Source of the DNA: an uncultured Oscillospiraceae bacterium
GTDB taxonomy: Bacteria; Bacillota; Clostridia; Oscillospirales; Oscillospiraceae
Length of the DNA: 6,841 nucleotides
Assembly (NCBI GenBank): GCA_934622035.1
Contig: CAKTVG010000047.1
Coordinates: 1-6,841 of the forward strand
Reading direction: 5' to 3'
Of the stretch, positions 1-6,014 are shown one piece after another (the first letter of the stretch is position 1; each line of letters begins with the position of its first letter). Below the pieces are notes generated by a model. It had not been told where the DNA came from. It was given only the letters and a program-made list of their open reading frames with translations, and ran no database searches. The translations under genes and the position numbers were made by a program.

Positions 1-47
1 TTTAAGCCCGTCAGGGCGGACAAAGAACGCTGATCTCTGGGAGATGC

Positions 48-141
48 GGGGGAACCCTGGAGGACTGCGTTATCTTAGCAAGCAGACTGTTTGTATCCCC
101 AAAAGGCTACAAACAGTAAATCGCTTGTTAGGGGTTCCCCC
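48..141. repeat. long-range 10-bp inverted repeat enclosing the inner hairpin
   Basis: GGGGGAACCC (48-57) is the exact reverse complement of GGGTTCCCCC (132-141), 74 bases apart, and encloses the 86-117 inverted repeat. Each arm is also close to palindromic in itself, so the two copies could equally be read as two similar protein-binding sites. The repeat is seen directly; its role in oriT is inferred. Confidence 0.6.
86..117. repeat. 10-bp perfect inverted repeat (putative relaxase/MobC binding hairpin)
   Basis: The arms ACTGTTTGTA (86-95) and TACAAACAGT (108-117) are exact reverse complements separated by 12 bases. After one mismatch (96/107) two more G-C pairs (97-98/105-106) extend the stem to 13 positions around a CCAAAA loop. 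It sits about 70 bases before mobC, in the putative oriT. The size and position suit a relaxase recognition hairpin, but the protein that binds it is inferred. Confidence 0.75.
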
Positions 142-144
142 TAA
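128..144. repeat. 7-bp perfect hairpin with 3-base loop
   Basis: TTAGGGG (128-134) and CCCCTAA (138-144) pair perfectly around a TTC loop. The bases after it (TACCCCATAAG) contain no T-run, so this is not a typical rho-independent terminator on the + strand. It lies 27 bases before the mobC ribosome binding site. It may be part of oriT or a leader structure of the operon transcript. Its bases also take part in the longer-range pair 48-57/132-141, so the two structures are mutually exclusive. Confidence 0.65.
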
Positions 145-170
145 TACCCCATAAGAAAACTTCAATCAAC

Positions 171-177
171 AAGGAGG
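171..177 (+). promoter_or_regulatory. mobC ribosome binding site
   Basis: AAGGAGG lies nine bases before the ATG at 187, an almost ideal Gram-positive Shine-Dalgarno sequence. It fixes the mobC start and suggests strong translation of the first gene. I could not identify a convincing -35/-10 promoter in the upstream 170 bases. Confidence 0.85.
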
Positions 178-186
178 AAGATAACA

Positions 187-528
187 ATGCGAAAGCGCAA
201 TATAGATAAGCATATTTGGTTTTCCCGTGACGAAGCGCAGGAGCTTCAGAAAAAGGCAAAGAAAGCCTGCCTGTCCGAAGGCGCACTTATTCGTCTGCTC
301 ATTCGTGGCTATGAGCCGAGGGAAAAACCGGACGACCGTTTCTATGATACGATGCGTCAGCTTTCCGCTATCGGCAACAACATCAATCAGCTTGCGGTAC
401 AGGCGCACTCGCTCGGCTTCGTTGACGCACCGAAGCTTCAGAAGGAAGCGGAGCGTTGGCACAAGTTTCAGGCAGATGTGGAGCGAGTGTTTCTGCGTCC
501 CGAAAAAAGTGAGCTGAAATGGCAGTAA
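187..528 (+). CDS. mobC: MobC-family plasmid mobilisation relaxosome protein
   Basis: The product is a 113-residue relaxosome accessory protein that, by family knowledge, binds oriT as a small dimeric DNA-binding protein and helps the relaxase gain access to the nic site. The N-terminus is basic (residues 2-8) and residues 10-40 could form a strand followed by two helices, as in ribbon-helix-helix proteins. The strongest signature is IGNNINQLA at residues 62-70, preceded by a Leu-Ser-Ala, which is typical of the bacterial mobilisation MobC domain. The length is normal for the family. The start at 187 has a strong Shine-Dalgarno. The last ten bases overlap the relaxase start at 519, so the two are probably translationally coupled and made together, as expected for partners in one relaxosome. 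No defects are visible. Confidence 0.9.
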   Translation: MRKRNIDKHIWFSRDEAQELQKKAKKACLSEGALIRLLIRGYEPREKPDDRFYDTMRQLSAIGNNINQLAVQAHSLGFVDAPKLQKEAERWHKFQADVERVFLRPEKSELKWQ

Positions 529-1907
529 GTAAGATATGGAAAGTAAAGGTTCGCCTGAAAGCCGTCATCGACTATGCGACCAATCCCGAAAAGACAAGGG
601 CGCAGGAATATACGCCGGAGCAGTATCAGGCGCTTGCCGATGTTCTGAAATACGCAAAGGACGAAGAAAAAACGGAGCGTGAGTTTTATGTGGACGGCAT
701 CAACTGTAATCCCTCAACTGCCCGTGATCAGTTCGTGACGGTAAAGGAACAGTTCGACAAGGAGGACGGCATCCAAGCCTATCACGGTTATCTGAGCTTC
801 AAGGACGAGCCGAATATCAATCCCGACCTTGCTCAGAAGATCGGAGTGGAGTTTGCCAAGCGTGTATGGGGCGACCGCTTTCAGGTCGTAGTAACAACGC
901 ACCTGAACACGAAGCACCTGCATTGTCACTTTGTTGTGAACTCCGTTTCCTTTGTGGACGGCAAGCGAATGGCAAACAACGAAAAGCACTGGCGGTACTT
1001 CCGTCACATAGCCGACGAGCTGTGCCGCCAGTATCAGCTCGATGTGATTGAAAACCCGCAGCGTGGTACGGGAAAAACCTACTACGCAAGAAAGCTACAC
1101 GAAGCGGGTATGCCGAACTATGTAGATACCGCACGGGCGGTGATCGACGACGCAATCGCCAAGAGCCGCAGCTATGCCGACTTCAAATATGTTCTCCGTC
1201 AGATGGGAGCGTATTTTGACGACTCGGAAAACCACAAGTACACAGTGCTGCGGGTAAAGGGCTATCGAAAAAATATCCGGCTTGCACGGCTCGGTGATGA
1301 ATATTCCCTTGACCGTATCAAGGAACGCATCTATGACAATCGGAACTCGGCAAGATTAGAACCGTTTCAAAAAGGCTACTATCGCCCAAGGCAATATGTT
1401 CTCTTGACACGGGAACATAAGATATGTAAGGTCGGCGGACTTTACGGACTGTATCTGCACTACTGCTACAAGCTCGGCTATCTGCCGAGGTACAAAAAAC
1501 AAAACCCGGCTCGGCTTCATTATCTTCTGCGAGAGGATTTAATGAAGCTGGACGAAATAACCGCACAGGTCAGGCTGCTTGGCAGAGAGAACATCTCAAC
1601 CGCTGAGCAGCTTTTCTTATATCAGCACTCGGTTGAGGAACAGATCAAAACCTTGACTGCCGACAGAACGCACCTCCGAAATGAAATACGAAAAGTGAAC
1701 ATCACAGATGCAGAGCTGTCGCAGGCAAAGGACAGTATCTCGCTTCTCTCCGAGAAGCTGAAAAAACTCCGTAAGGAAGTCAGGCTGTGCAATGGTATTG
1801 TCGAACGCTCCGGCGTAATGTCGGAAAATCTAAGGGCTGTCCTTGCGGATGAAGAAAAAATCAAAACGAACAGGAAGGAGAACCGAAGTTATGAACAACG
1901 GCGGTGA
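519..1907 (+). CDS. MOBP-type relaxase (relaxase/mobilisation nuclease domain)
   Basis: A 462-residue DNA-nicking relaxase that would cut one strand at oriT, stay covalently attached to the 5' end and pilot it through the mating channel. The metal-binding histidine motif is clear: H128, then H133, H135 and H137 in the stretch THLNTKHLHCHFVVN, the classic motif III of the family. The likely catalytic tyrosine is Y19 in IDYATNPEKT near the N-terminus. The nuclease domain covers roughly residues 1-190 and includes RGTGKTYYARK around 182-192. The remainder is helical and charged, with probable coiled coil around 365-445, likely for oligomerisation or contact with accessory proteins. The ATG at 519 overlaps the end of mobC by 10 bases, and the end overlaps the PcfB-like gene. 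The relative length and neighbours fit the VirD2-like relaxases of Tn1549-type ICEs. The catalytic Tyr assignment is inferred from motif position. Confidence 0.93.
   Translation: MAVSKIWKVKVRLKAVIDYATNPEKTRAQEYTPEQYQALADVLKYAKDEEKTEREFYVDGINCNPSTARDQFVTVKEQFDKEDGIQAYHGYLSFKDEPNINPDLAQKIGVEFAKRVWGDRFQVVVTTHLNTKHLHCHFVVNSVSFVDGKRMANNEKHWRYFRHIADELCRQYQLDVIENPQRGTGKTYYARKLHEAGMPNYVDTARAVIDDAIAKSRSYADFKYVLRQMGAYFDDSENHKYTVLRVKGYRKNIRLARLGDEYSLDRIKERIYDNRNSARLEPFQKGYYRPRQYVLLTREHKICKVGGLYGLYLHYCYKLGYLPRYKKQNPARLHYLLREDLMKLDEITAQVRLLGRENISTAEQLFLYQHSVEEQIKTLTADRTHLRNEIRKVNITDAELSQAKDSISLLSEKLKKLRKEVRLCNGIVERSGVMSENLRAVLADEEKIKTNRKENRSYEQRR
1875..1880 (+). promoter_or_regulatory. RBS deciding the PcfB-family start
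   Basis: AAGGAG lies 10 bases before the ATG at 1891 and inside the end of the relaxase gene. This favours 1891 over an upstream in-frame TTG at 1843, which has no comparable Shine-Dalgarno and would add 16 lysine/arginine-rich residues unlike the family's usual N-terminus. Confidence 0.75.
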
Positions 1908-2688
1908 CGCAGCGGAACAGGTCGTCAGGCTATCGCTTGAGGGCTTTGAAGTAGCTGCAAAACTTACGGGAACGGCAGCGAAAGAGCTGACCGTTCTTTT
2001 GATTTCTGTTTTGAAGCAGGAACAGAAAACCAAGGGCAAAGCAAGGCTCACCAATATGCTGAAATCGGGCAAGGAGCTGAAAGTCTTTTCTATCCCGAAC
2101 AAGGATTTGAAAACCTTTACCGAGCAGGCAAAGAAGTACGGCGTCCTCTACTGTGTGCTGAAGGATAAGTACAACAAGGACGGCAATGTCCCGATAGATA
2201 TTATCGCCCGTGCAGAGGACGCATCGAAGATCCAGCGCATCTTTGACCGCTTCGAGCTTGGGAATGTGGACAAGGGTTCCATCGTGGCAAATGCGGAAAA
2301 GAGCATTGCCGAGCGAGAGGAACGAGTGGACGAAGTACCGACCAAAACGAGAGGAGAACGCATCGTGGAAGAAGCAATGGGTGATCCGGTTAAGAAGGAA
2401 GGTCAGTCCCACGAAAACCCTACGGTCGCAAAGACGGAAAAAAGCCCTCCGTCCGAGCGAAGCTCCGAGATCGGCGTCACGGCTTCTGACAGGGGTGCGG
2501 CAAAGCAGGTAGATAAAAAGCCTTCCGTAAGAGAAAAGCTGGAACGCTATAAGGCTGCTGCGAAAGCCGATAAGGAAGCAGACCGTGCCGAGCCTGCGCT
2601 TTCCAAGGAGAAAGCCAAAGCACCCGAACCGCTCCGTCAGACGGTTCACCATCAGCCCAAAAGAACCAAGAAACCGAAAGCGAGGTAA
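1891..2688 (+). CDS. PcfB-family (DUF3801) conjugation accessory protein
   Basis: A 265-residue protein resembling PcfB, encoded next to the coupling protein in enterococcal pCF10-type conjugation systems and believed to help link relaxosome and VirD4-type ATPase. Residues about 10-135 form the conserved part: an amphipathic helix segment (about 10-45), then KARLTNMLKSGKELKVFSIP near 50-69 and a cysteine-containing strand around 84-91. The rest (about 140-265) is charged, low in hydrophobics and probably disordered, ending in a basic lysine/arginine tail with SVREKLERYK at 212-221, a motif often seen near the end of these proteins. The ATG at 1891 is chosen over TTG 1843 because of its RBS. 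It overlaps the relaxase end by 17 bases, suggesting coupled translation. The family assignment comes from sequence pattern and context; the exact molecular role is not settled. Confidence 0.82.
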   Translation: MNNGGDAAEQVVRLSLEGFEVAAKLTGTAAKELTVLLISVLKQEQKTKGKARLTNMLKSGKELKVFSIPNKDLKTFTEQAKKYGVLYCVLKDKYNKDGNVPIDIIARAEDASKIQRIFDRFELGNVDKGSIVANAEKSIAEREERVDEVPTKTRGERIVEEAMGDPVKKEGQSHENPTVAKTEKSPPSERSSEIGVTASDRGAAKQVDKKPSVREKLERYKAAAKADKEADRAEPALSKEKAKAPEPLRQTVHHQPKRTKKPKAR

Positions 2689-2694
2689 TCAGCT

Positions 2695-3585
2695 ATGACC
2701 AATAATTTCACTCCCAAGAAGTCCGGGACTGCGGCTCGACCGCAGCTCTCCCCGGAGGAATATGCCGCCAAGAAACAGGCGGAGAAGGATGCTGTATATC
2801 AGATGATCGACGACACCGCAGCCGAGATCGTCCGTGACCCCGACAAGTTCAGAGCCTATCTTGACACGCAGGCACGAATGGATCGCTACTCTGCCGCAAA
2901 CGCTCTGCTTATTTACAAGCAGCAGCCGCAGGCGACCCAGCTCAAGGATTTCCGTGACTGGCAGGAGGACGGCGTGAAGGTCAACAAGGGGGCTAAGAGC
3001 CTGTCCATTCTCGAACCCGTGGAGTACGCCAAGAACGACGGCTCTACCGGCATCGCCTACAATGTGAAGAAGGTGTTCGATGTAGCGCAGACCAGCGGCA
3101 AGAAGCCTGCTGCACCGACCCTTGACCGTGACCCCCGAAAGCTCGTTGCCATTATGTTGGACACCGTACCCATTGAGGTCAAAAGCGTGACGGAGCTTCC
3201 CCAACCGCAGATGGGAGCGTTCTATAAGAATGAAGATCAGACCCTGTATATCAAGCGGGACATCGGGGACAGCGTGGCACTTTGTCAGTGCGTGGCGCAG
3301 GAGCTGGGTCACGCCCAGCTTGCAATGAACTGCGAAGCATACAGCCGCAAAGATATGGGCTTCTCTGCTGTCTGCGTCGGTTATATGCTCTGCCGTAAGT
3401 TCGGCGTGGATGTGAAGAACTTCGCCATTGACCGAATCCCGGAGGAACTGTCGAGTAAGTCCCCCAAGGAAATTCGTGCAGAGCTTTCTAAGACCCGTGC
3501 GGCGATGAGCGAGATCGGCTCCCGTGTGTCGGAGGAACTGTATCGTCAGCGGCAGGAACGCTCCAAAGACCGTGACAGCAGATAA
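2695..3585 (+). CDS. ArdC/LtrC-like ssDNA-binding protein with degenerate peptidase-type motif
   Basis: A 296-residue protein. Residues about 31-110 match the ArdC N-terminal/LtrC-like pattern: a helix with RYSAANALLIYKQQPQAT (64-81), then FRDWQEDGVKVNKGAKSLSILEP (86-108). Members of this group bind single-stranded DNA and some act as antirestriction proteins during conjugation. The C-terminal half resembles the zinc-metallopeptidase part of these proteins, with AQELGHAQL at 201-209. The usual HExxH motif reads QELGH here, and the downstream segment (FSAVCVGYMLCRKFGVD, 223-239) lacks the acidic third ligand usually seen before the Tyr. Catalysis is therefore doubtful. The GAGG at 2682-2685 lies nine bases before the ATG, and only six bases separate it from the previous stop, so it is co-translated with the relaxosome genes. 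A role in protecting or processing transferred ssDNA is inferred. Confidence 0.78.
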   Translation: MTNNFTPKKSGTAARPQLSPEEYAAKKQAEKDAVYQMIDDTAAEIVRDPDKFRAYLDTQARMDRYSAANALLIYKQQPQATQLKDFRDWQEDGVKVNKGAKSLSILEPVEYAKNDGSTGIAYNVKKVFDVAQTSGKKPAAPTLDRDPRKLVAIMLDTVPIEVKSVTELPQPQMGAFYKNEDQTLYIKRDIGDSVALCQCVAQELGHAQLAMNCEAYSRKDMGFSAVCVGYMLCRKFGVDVKNFAIDRIPEELSSKSPKEIRAELSKTRAAMSEIGSRVSEELYRQRQERSKDRDSR

Positions 3586-3599
3586 CGGAGGAAACGCCA

Positions 3600-3803
3600 A
3601 TGAAAGAAGAAAAGAACTATATTGCCTTGAACGACTATGAACACGGCATCGTGATCGACTCTCTCAATGAAAAGAGGAATGACCTTATCAGCGAGGGAAA
3701 GACGACTGATGCAGTGGATGAACTGATCGTCAAAGTCGGTCACGCCCCCAAAAAGAAATTCAAGGTGATTGAAAGGGACAAACGCCGAGATGAAGCAAGA
3801 TGA
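3600..3803 (+). CDS. small unknown ICE protein (67 residues)
   Basis: I do not recognise this gene with certainty. It encodes a 67-residue soluble, charged protein with no signal peptide or membrane segment. Residues about 11-48 look helical (NDYEHGIVIDSLNEKRNDLI, then EGKTTDAVDELIVKV), followed by a basic tail KKKFKVIERDKRRDEAR. A good Shine-Dalgarno (GGAGG at 3587-3591) lies eight bases before the ATG, and the gene fills the gap between the ArdC-like gene and the coupling protein, overlapping the latter by 14 bases. This placement supports real expression and coupling to the VirD4 gene. The helical stretch resembles short proteins seen in mobile elements, from memory only. A small regulatory or accessory role in transfer is possible but not shown. 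Confidence 0.72.
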   Translation: MKEEKNYIALNDYEHGIVIDSLNEKRNDLISEGKTTDAVDELIVKVGHAPKKKFKVIERDKRRDEAR

Positions 3804-5571
3804 CAAGCGTACCGCTGTTATCCTCTCCCTGATCGGCATTATTCCCGTCGTATGGCTTGCGCTTAAAATTGCGCCATCTGTCGGCGGCGGTCTTGCAGCG
3901 ATACTGCCGGAACTGATGAGCGTATTTGAAAATCCATTTCATATTGAGCTTTGCGAGGACAGTGTAAAAGCTGTCCTCGTTTTGCTTCTCTGCTACGGAA
4001 TGGGTATCGGCATTTATTTCTCTACACGCAGAAATTACAGACGACGGGAGGAACACGGCTCGGCTAAGTGGGGCGAGGCACGAACCGTGAACAAGAAGTA
4101 CACACAACATCCAAAGAGTGCGAACAAGCTGATGACACAGAATGTGAGCATCGGGCTGAACGCTAAGAAGCACCGCCGCAACCTGAACACTCTTGTTTGC
4201 GGCGGCAGCGGCGCCGGTAAGACCCGATTCTATTGCAAACCGAATCTGATGCAGGCGAACACCAGCTTCGTGATCCTTGACCCGAAGGGCGAGATCGTTC
4301 GGGATGTCGGAAAGCTGCTTGAAGCAAAGGGGTATGAAATCAAGGTGCTTGACCTAATTTCGATGGAGAAAAGCCATTGCTACAATCCCTTTGTGTATTT
4401 GCGGAGCGACAACGACATTCAAAGGCTCGTCACCAATCTGTTCAAGAGTACCACACCAAAAGGCTCTCAAAGCAACGATCCCTTTTGGGATACGGCAGCT
4501 TCAATGCTTTTGCTGGCGCTTGTATTCTATCTTCACTATGAAGCACCGGAGGACGAGCAAAACTTTGCAATGGTGATGGAGATGCTTCGTGCAGGAGCGA
4601 TTGAGGACGAGGAAGAACCAAGACCTTCCCCGCTGGACAATCTCTTTTCCGAGTTGGAATACGAGAACCCCGAACACATCGCATTGAAGTATTACCATTC
4701 CTATCACTCCGGTTCGGCTAAGACCCTGAAAAGCATTCAGATCACCCTTGCCGCACGGCTTGAAAAGTTTAATCTTGAAAGTCTTGCGGCGTTGACGACC
4801 ACCGATGAACTGGAACTTGAAACGCTTGGTGAGAAAAAGACGGCTCTGTTTGCGCTGATACCGGATAATGATACGAGCTTCAATTTTTTGGTCAGTCTCC
4901 TTTATACCCAGTTATTTCAGCAGCTATTTTATTCCGCCGATCACATCCACGGCGGCAGCCTGCCGATTCCCGTGCATTTTCTGATGGACGAGTTTGCCAA
5001 TGTCAGCCTGCCGGACGACTTCGACAAGATTCTTTCCGTTATGCGTTCTCGCTCAGTATCTGTCAGCATCATCCTGCAAAACTTGGCGCAGCTCAAAGCC
5101 CTTTTCGAGAAGCAATGGGAAAGTATTGTCGGCAACTGCGATGAGTTTTTGTATCTCGGCGGCAATGAGCAAAGCACCCACAAATATGTGTCGGAGCTGC
5201 TCGGCAAGTCAACCATCGACACGAACACCTACGGCAAAAGTAGCGGCAGAAGCGGAAATTACAGCACGAACTATCAGATCAGCGGCAGAGAGCTTCTGAC
5301 GCCGGATGAGGTTCGTATGCTCGACAACCAGTATGCCATTCTCTTTATCCGAGGTGAGCGACCCGTGCTTGATTTCAAGTACGACATTCTCAAGCATCCG
5401 AATGTGGCAATGACCGCAGACGGGAACGCCGGTGTATATACGCACGGCGAGGTAAAGTCCGATGTGGCTACTATCGAGCTTATCAGCTTTGACAAAAACA
5501 AGGCTCCTGAAATCGAAGTAGCCGAAACCAATTACGAACTCCTCTCCGATGAGGACTTCGATACCAACTGA
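3790..5571 (+). CDS. VirD4/TraG-type conjugative coupling ATPase
   Basis: A 593-residue type IV coupling protein: an inner-membrane, hexameric DNA-pumping ATPase that links the relaxosome to the mating channel. Two N-terminal membrane helices (about residues 8-28 and 59-78) are followed by a basic stretch (79-86) and the cytoplasmic ATPase domain. Walker A is GGSGAGKT at 138-145, followed by FVILDPKGE (160-168) typical of the family. Walker B is FLMDEFAN at 397-404. The sensor-like Gln is in SIILQNLAQL (427-436, Q430). The acidic C-terminal tail (577-593) may contact relaxosome proteins. I chose ATG 3790 with the purine-rich AAAGGGA upstream (3772-3778); an in-frame TTG at 3769 would add seven residues but its Shine-Dalgarno would be too close. 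The start overlaps the 67-residue gene by 14 bases. Length and motifs are normal and intact for VirD4/TcpA-like proteins of Tn1549-type elements. Confidence 0.93.
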   Translation: MKQDDKRTAVILSLIGIIPVVWLALKIAPSVGGGLAAILPELMSVFENPFHIELCEDSVKAVLVLLLCYGMGIGIYFSTRRNYRRREEHGSAKWGEARTVNKKYTQHPKSANKLMTQNVSIGLNAKKHRRNLNTLVCGGSGAGKTRFYCKPNLMQANTSFVILDPKGEIVRDVGKLLEAKGYEIKVLDLISMEKSHCYNPFVYLRSDNDIQRLVTNLFKSTTPKGSQSNDPFWDTAASMLLLALVFYLHYEAPEDEQNFAMVMEMLRAGAIEDEEEPRPSPLDNLFSELEYENPEHIALKYYHSYHSGSAKTLKSIQITLAARLEKFNLESLAALTTTDELELETLGEKKTALFALIPDNDTSFNFLVSLLYTQLFQQLFYSADHIHGGSLPIPVHFLMDEFANVSLPDDFDKILSVMRSRSVSVSIILQNLAQLKALFEKQWESIVGNCDEFLYLGGNEQSTHKYVSELLGKSTIDTNTYGKSSGRSGNYSTNYQISGRELLTPDEVRMLDNQYAILFIRGERPVLDFKYDILKHPNVAMTADGNAGVYTHGEVKSDVATIELISFDKNKAPEIEVAETNYELLSDEDFDTN

Positions 5572-5577
5572 ATTTAT

Positions 5578-5582
5578 GGAGG
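5578..5582 (+). promoter_or_regulatory. ribosome binding site of the pilin-like gene
   Basis: GGAGG lies seven bases before the ATG at 5590, inside the 18-base gap after the coupling-protein stop. It is a strong site and supports this start. Confidence 0.8.
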
Positions 5583-5589
5583 TAACACA

Positions 5590-5943
5590 ATGAATATCTT
5601 TAAGAAAACCAACAAAGAAACCACCAAGCTGCCTATGACCGGCAAGGTCAAGAAGGGCTTCCGCATTTACTGCACCGCTATTATGGGTGCAGCACTCGTT
5701 CTCGGTACTTCGGTCACGGCTTTTGCTGCTGGCGATCCCATTACCGTTATCAACAACCTGTCCACCTTTATCTTCGGTCTGATCCGTGCCATCGGACTTA
5801 TCCTGCTGGGCTTTGGCGTTGTGCAGGTCGGTTTGTCCCTGAAGTCTCACGATCCCTCTCAGCGAGCGAACGGCTTTCTCACTCTCGCAGGCGGTGTCAT
5901 CATCACCTTTGCCAAGGAGATTCTCGACCTGATTGTCGGCTAA
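5590..5943 (+). CDS. Maff2/VirB2-like small membrane protein (putative pilin-like subunit)
   Basis: A 117-residue protein with the layout of Maff2-family ICE proteins, which are pilin-like (VirB2/TrbC-like) parts of the mating apparatus. A basic N-terminus (5-25) leads to a hydrophobic segment (about 28-46) ending in TAFAAGDP, a probable signal peptidase site after A46 or A47. The mature part has two membrane helices (about 57-82 and 95-116) joined by a short polar loop, LKSHDPSQRANGF (84-96), exactly the two-helix hairpin shape of VirB2 pilins. The GGAGG at 5578-5582 lies seven bases before the ATG, and 18 bases separate it from the coupling-protein stop. A strong hairpin follows the gene. 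This combination suits high expression of a structural subunit. The pilin role is inferred from family and shape. Confidence 0.85.
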   Translation: MNIFKKTNKETTKLPMTGKVKKGFRIYCTAIMGAALVLGTSVTAFAAGDPITVINNLSTFIFGLIRAIGLILLGFGVVQVGLSLKSHDPSQRANGFLTLAGGVIITFAKEILDLIVG

Positions 5944-5958
5944 GTTCATTCACACCGT

Positions 5959-5988
5959 GGGGTGTTCCTGGCTTCTCAGGAACACCCC
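5959..5988 (+). terminator. 12-bp perfect hairpin after the pilin-like gene (partial terminator or mRNA-stabilising element)
   Basis: GGGGTGTTCCTG (5959-5970) and CAGGAACACCCC (5977-5988) are exact reverse complements around a GCTTCT loop. It starts 15 bases after the pilin-like stop codon. The following CTATTCTTT is only mildly T-rich, so termination is probably partial, or the hairpin may instead protect the 3' end of the upstream mRNA. Such a hairpin in a non-terminal operon position is a plausible way to raise pilin over downstream channel genes. The hairpin is seen directly; its function is inferred. Confidence 0.6.
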
Positions 5989-5998
5989 CTATTCTTTG

Positions 5999-6008
5999 AA
6001 AGGAGGTG
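5999..6008 (+). promoter_or_regulatory. RBS of the VirB6-like gene, supporting a GTG start
   Basis: AAAGGAGGTG is a near-perfect match to the anti-Shine-Dalgarno. Its AGGAGG core ends eight bases before the GTG at 6015, whose frame is open to the end of the window. No ATG in that frame lies nearby, so GTG is the start. The 3' arm of the preceding hairpin can pair with this site (see findings). Confidence 0.8.
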
Positions 6009-6014
6009 CTTTTC

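Larger units (their letters stand above)
33..144. other. oriT: putative origin of transfer (oriT) region
   Basis: This non-coding stretch lies directly upstream of mobC and the relaxase, the usual place for oriT in mobilisable and conjugative elements. It is dense in inverted repeats: a 5-bp hairpin at 33-37/41-45, a long-range perfect 10-bp pair at 48-57/132-141, a perfect 10-bp pair at 86-95/108-117, and a tight 7-bp hairpin at 128-134/138-144. None is followed by a T-run, so they do not look like terminators. By family knowledge MobC and a MOBP relaxase bind such repeats and nick one strand next to them. The nic site itself cannot be assigned from this sequence. The oriT call is inferred from position and structure. 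Alternatively it could be a regulatory leader for the transfer operon. Confidence 0.6.

Noticed and set aside
6..17. GCCC/GGGC short hairpin at the left edge as a terminator
   Set aside because: The stem has only four base pairs and no T-tract, which is expected by chance in this composition.
128..144. Rho-independent terminator of an upstream transcript
   Set aside because: The hairpin is strong but is followed by TACCCCATAAG rather than a T-run on the + strand, so it fits an oriT or leader structure better.
2..154. An open frame on the + strand through the upstream region, possibly the end of a preceding gene or a small ORF
   Set aside because: It has no ribosome binding site or recognised domain, runs through all the inverted repeats, and looks like a chance open frame over the putative oriT. 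I cannot exclude that the first bases belong to an upstream gene.
1930..2652. Long minus-strand open frame opposite the PcfB-family gene
   Set aside because: It is a shadow of the well-supported + strand gene. It has no Shine-Dalgarno or family match and depends on the codon pattern of the sense gene.
2695..3585. The ArdC-like gene as a recently acquired insert, because it strongly prefers AAG over AAA for lysine
   Set aside because: By eye the coupling gene shows a similar though weaker preference, and gene order and spacing are those of an integral operon member. The difference is too small to claim transfer.
2689..3600. 303-codon minus-strand open frame covering the ArdC-like gene exactly
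   Set aside because: The sense strand encodes a recognisable ArdC/LtrC-like domain with an RBS and operon context. The antisense frame is open because of the sense codon bias and shows no domain.
5209..5949. 246-codon minus-strand open frame spanning the end of the coupling gene and the whole pilin-like gene
   Set aside because: It crosses two supported + strand genes and their intergenic RBS. It has no independent evidence of translation.
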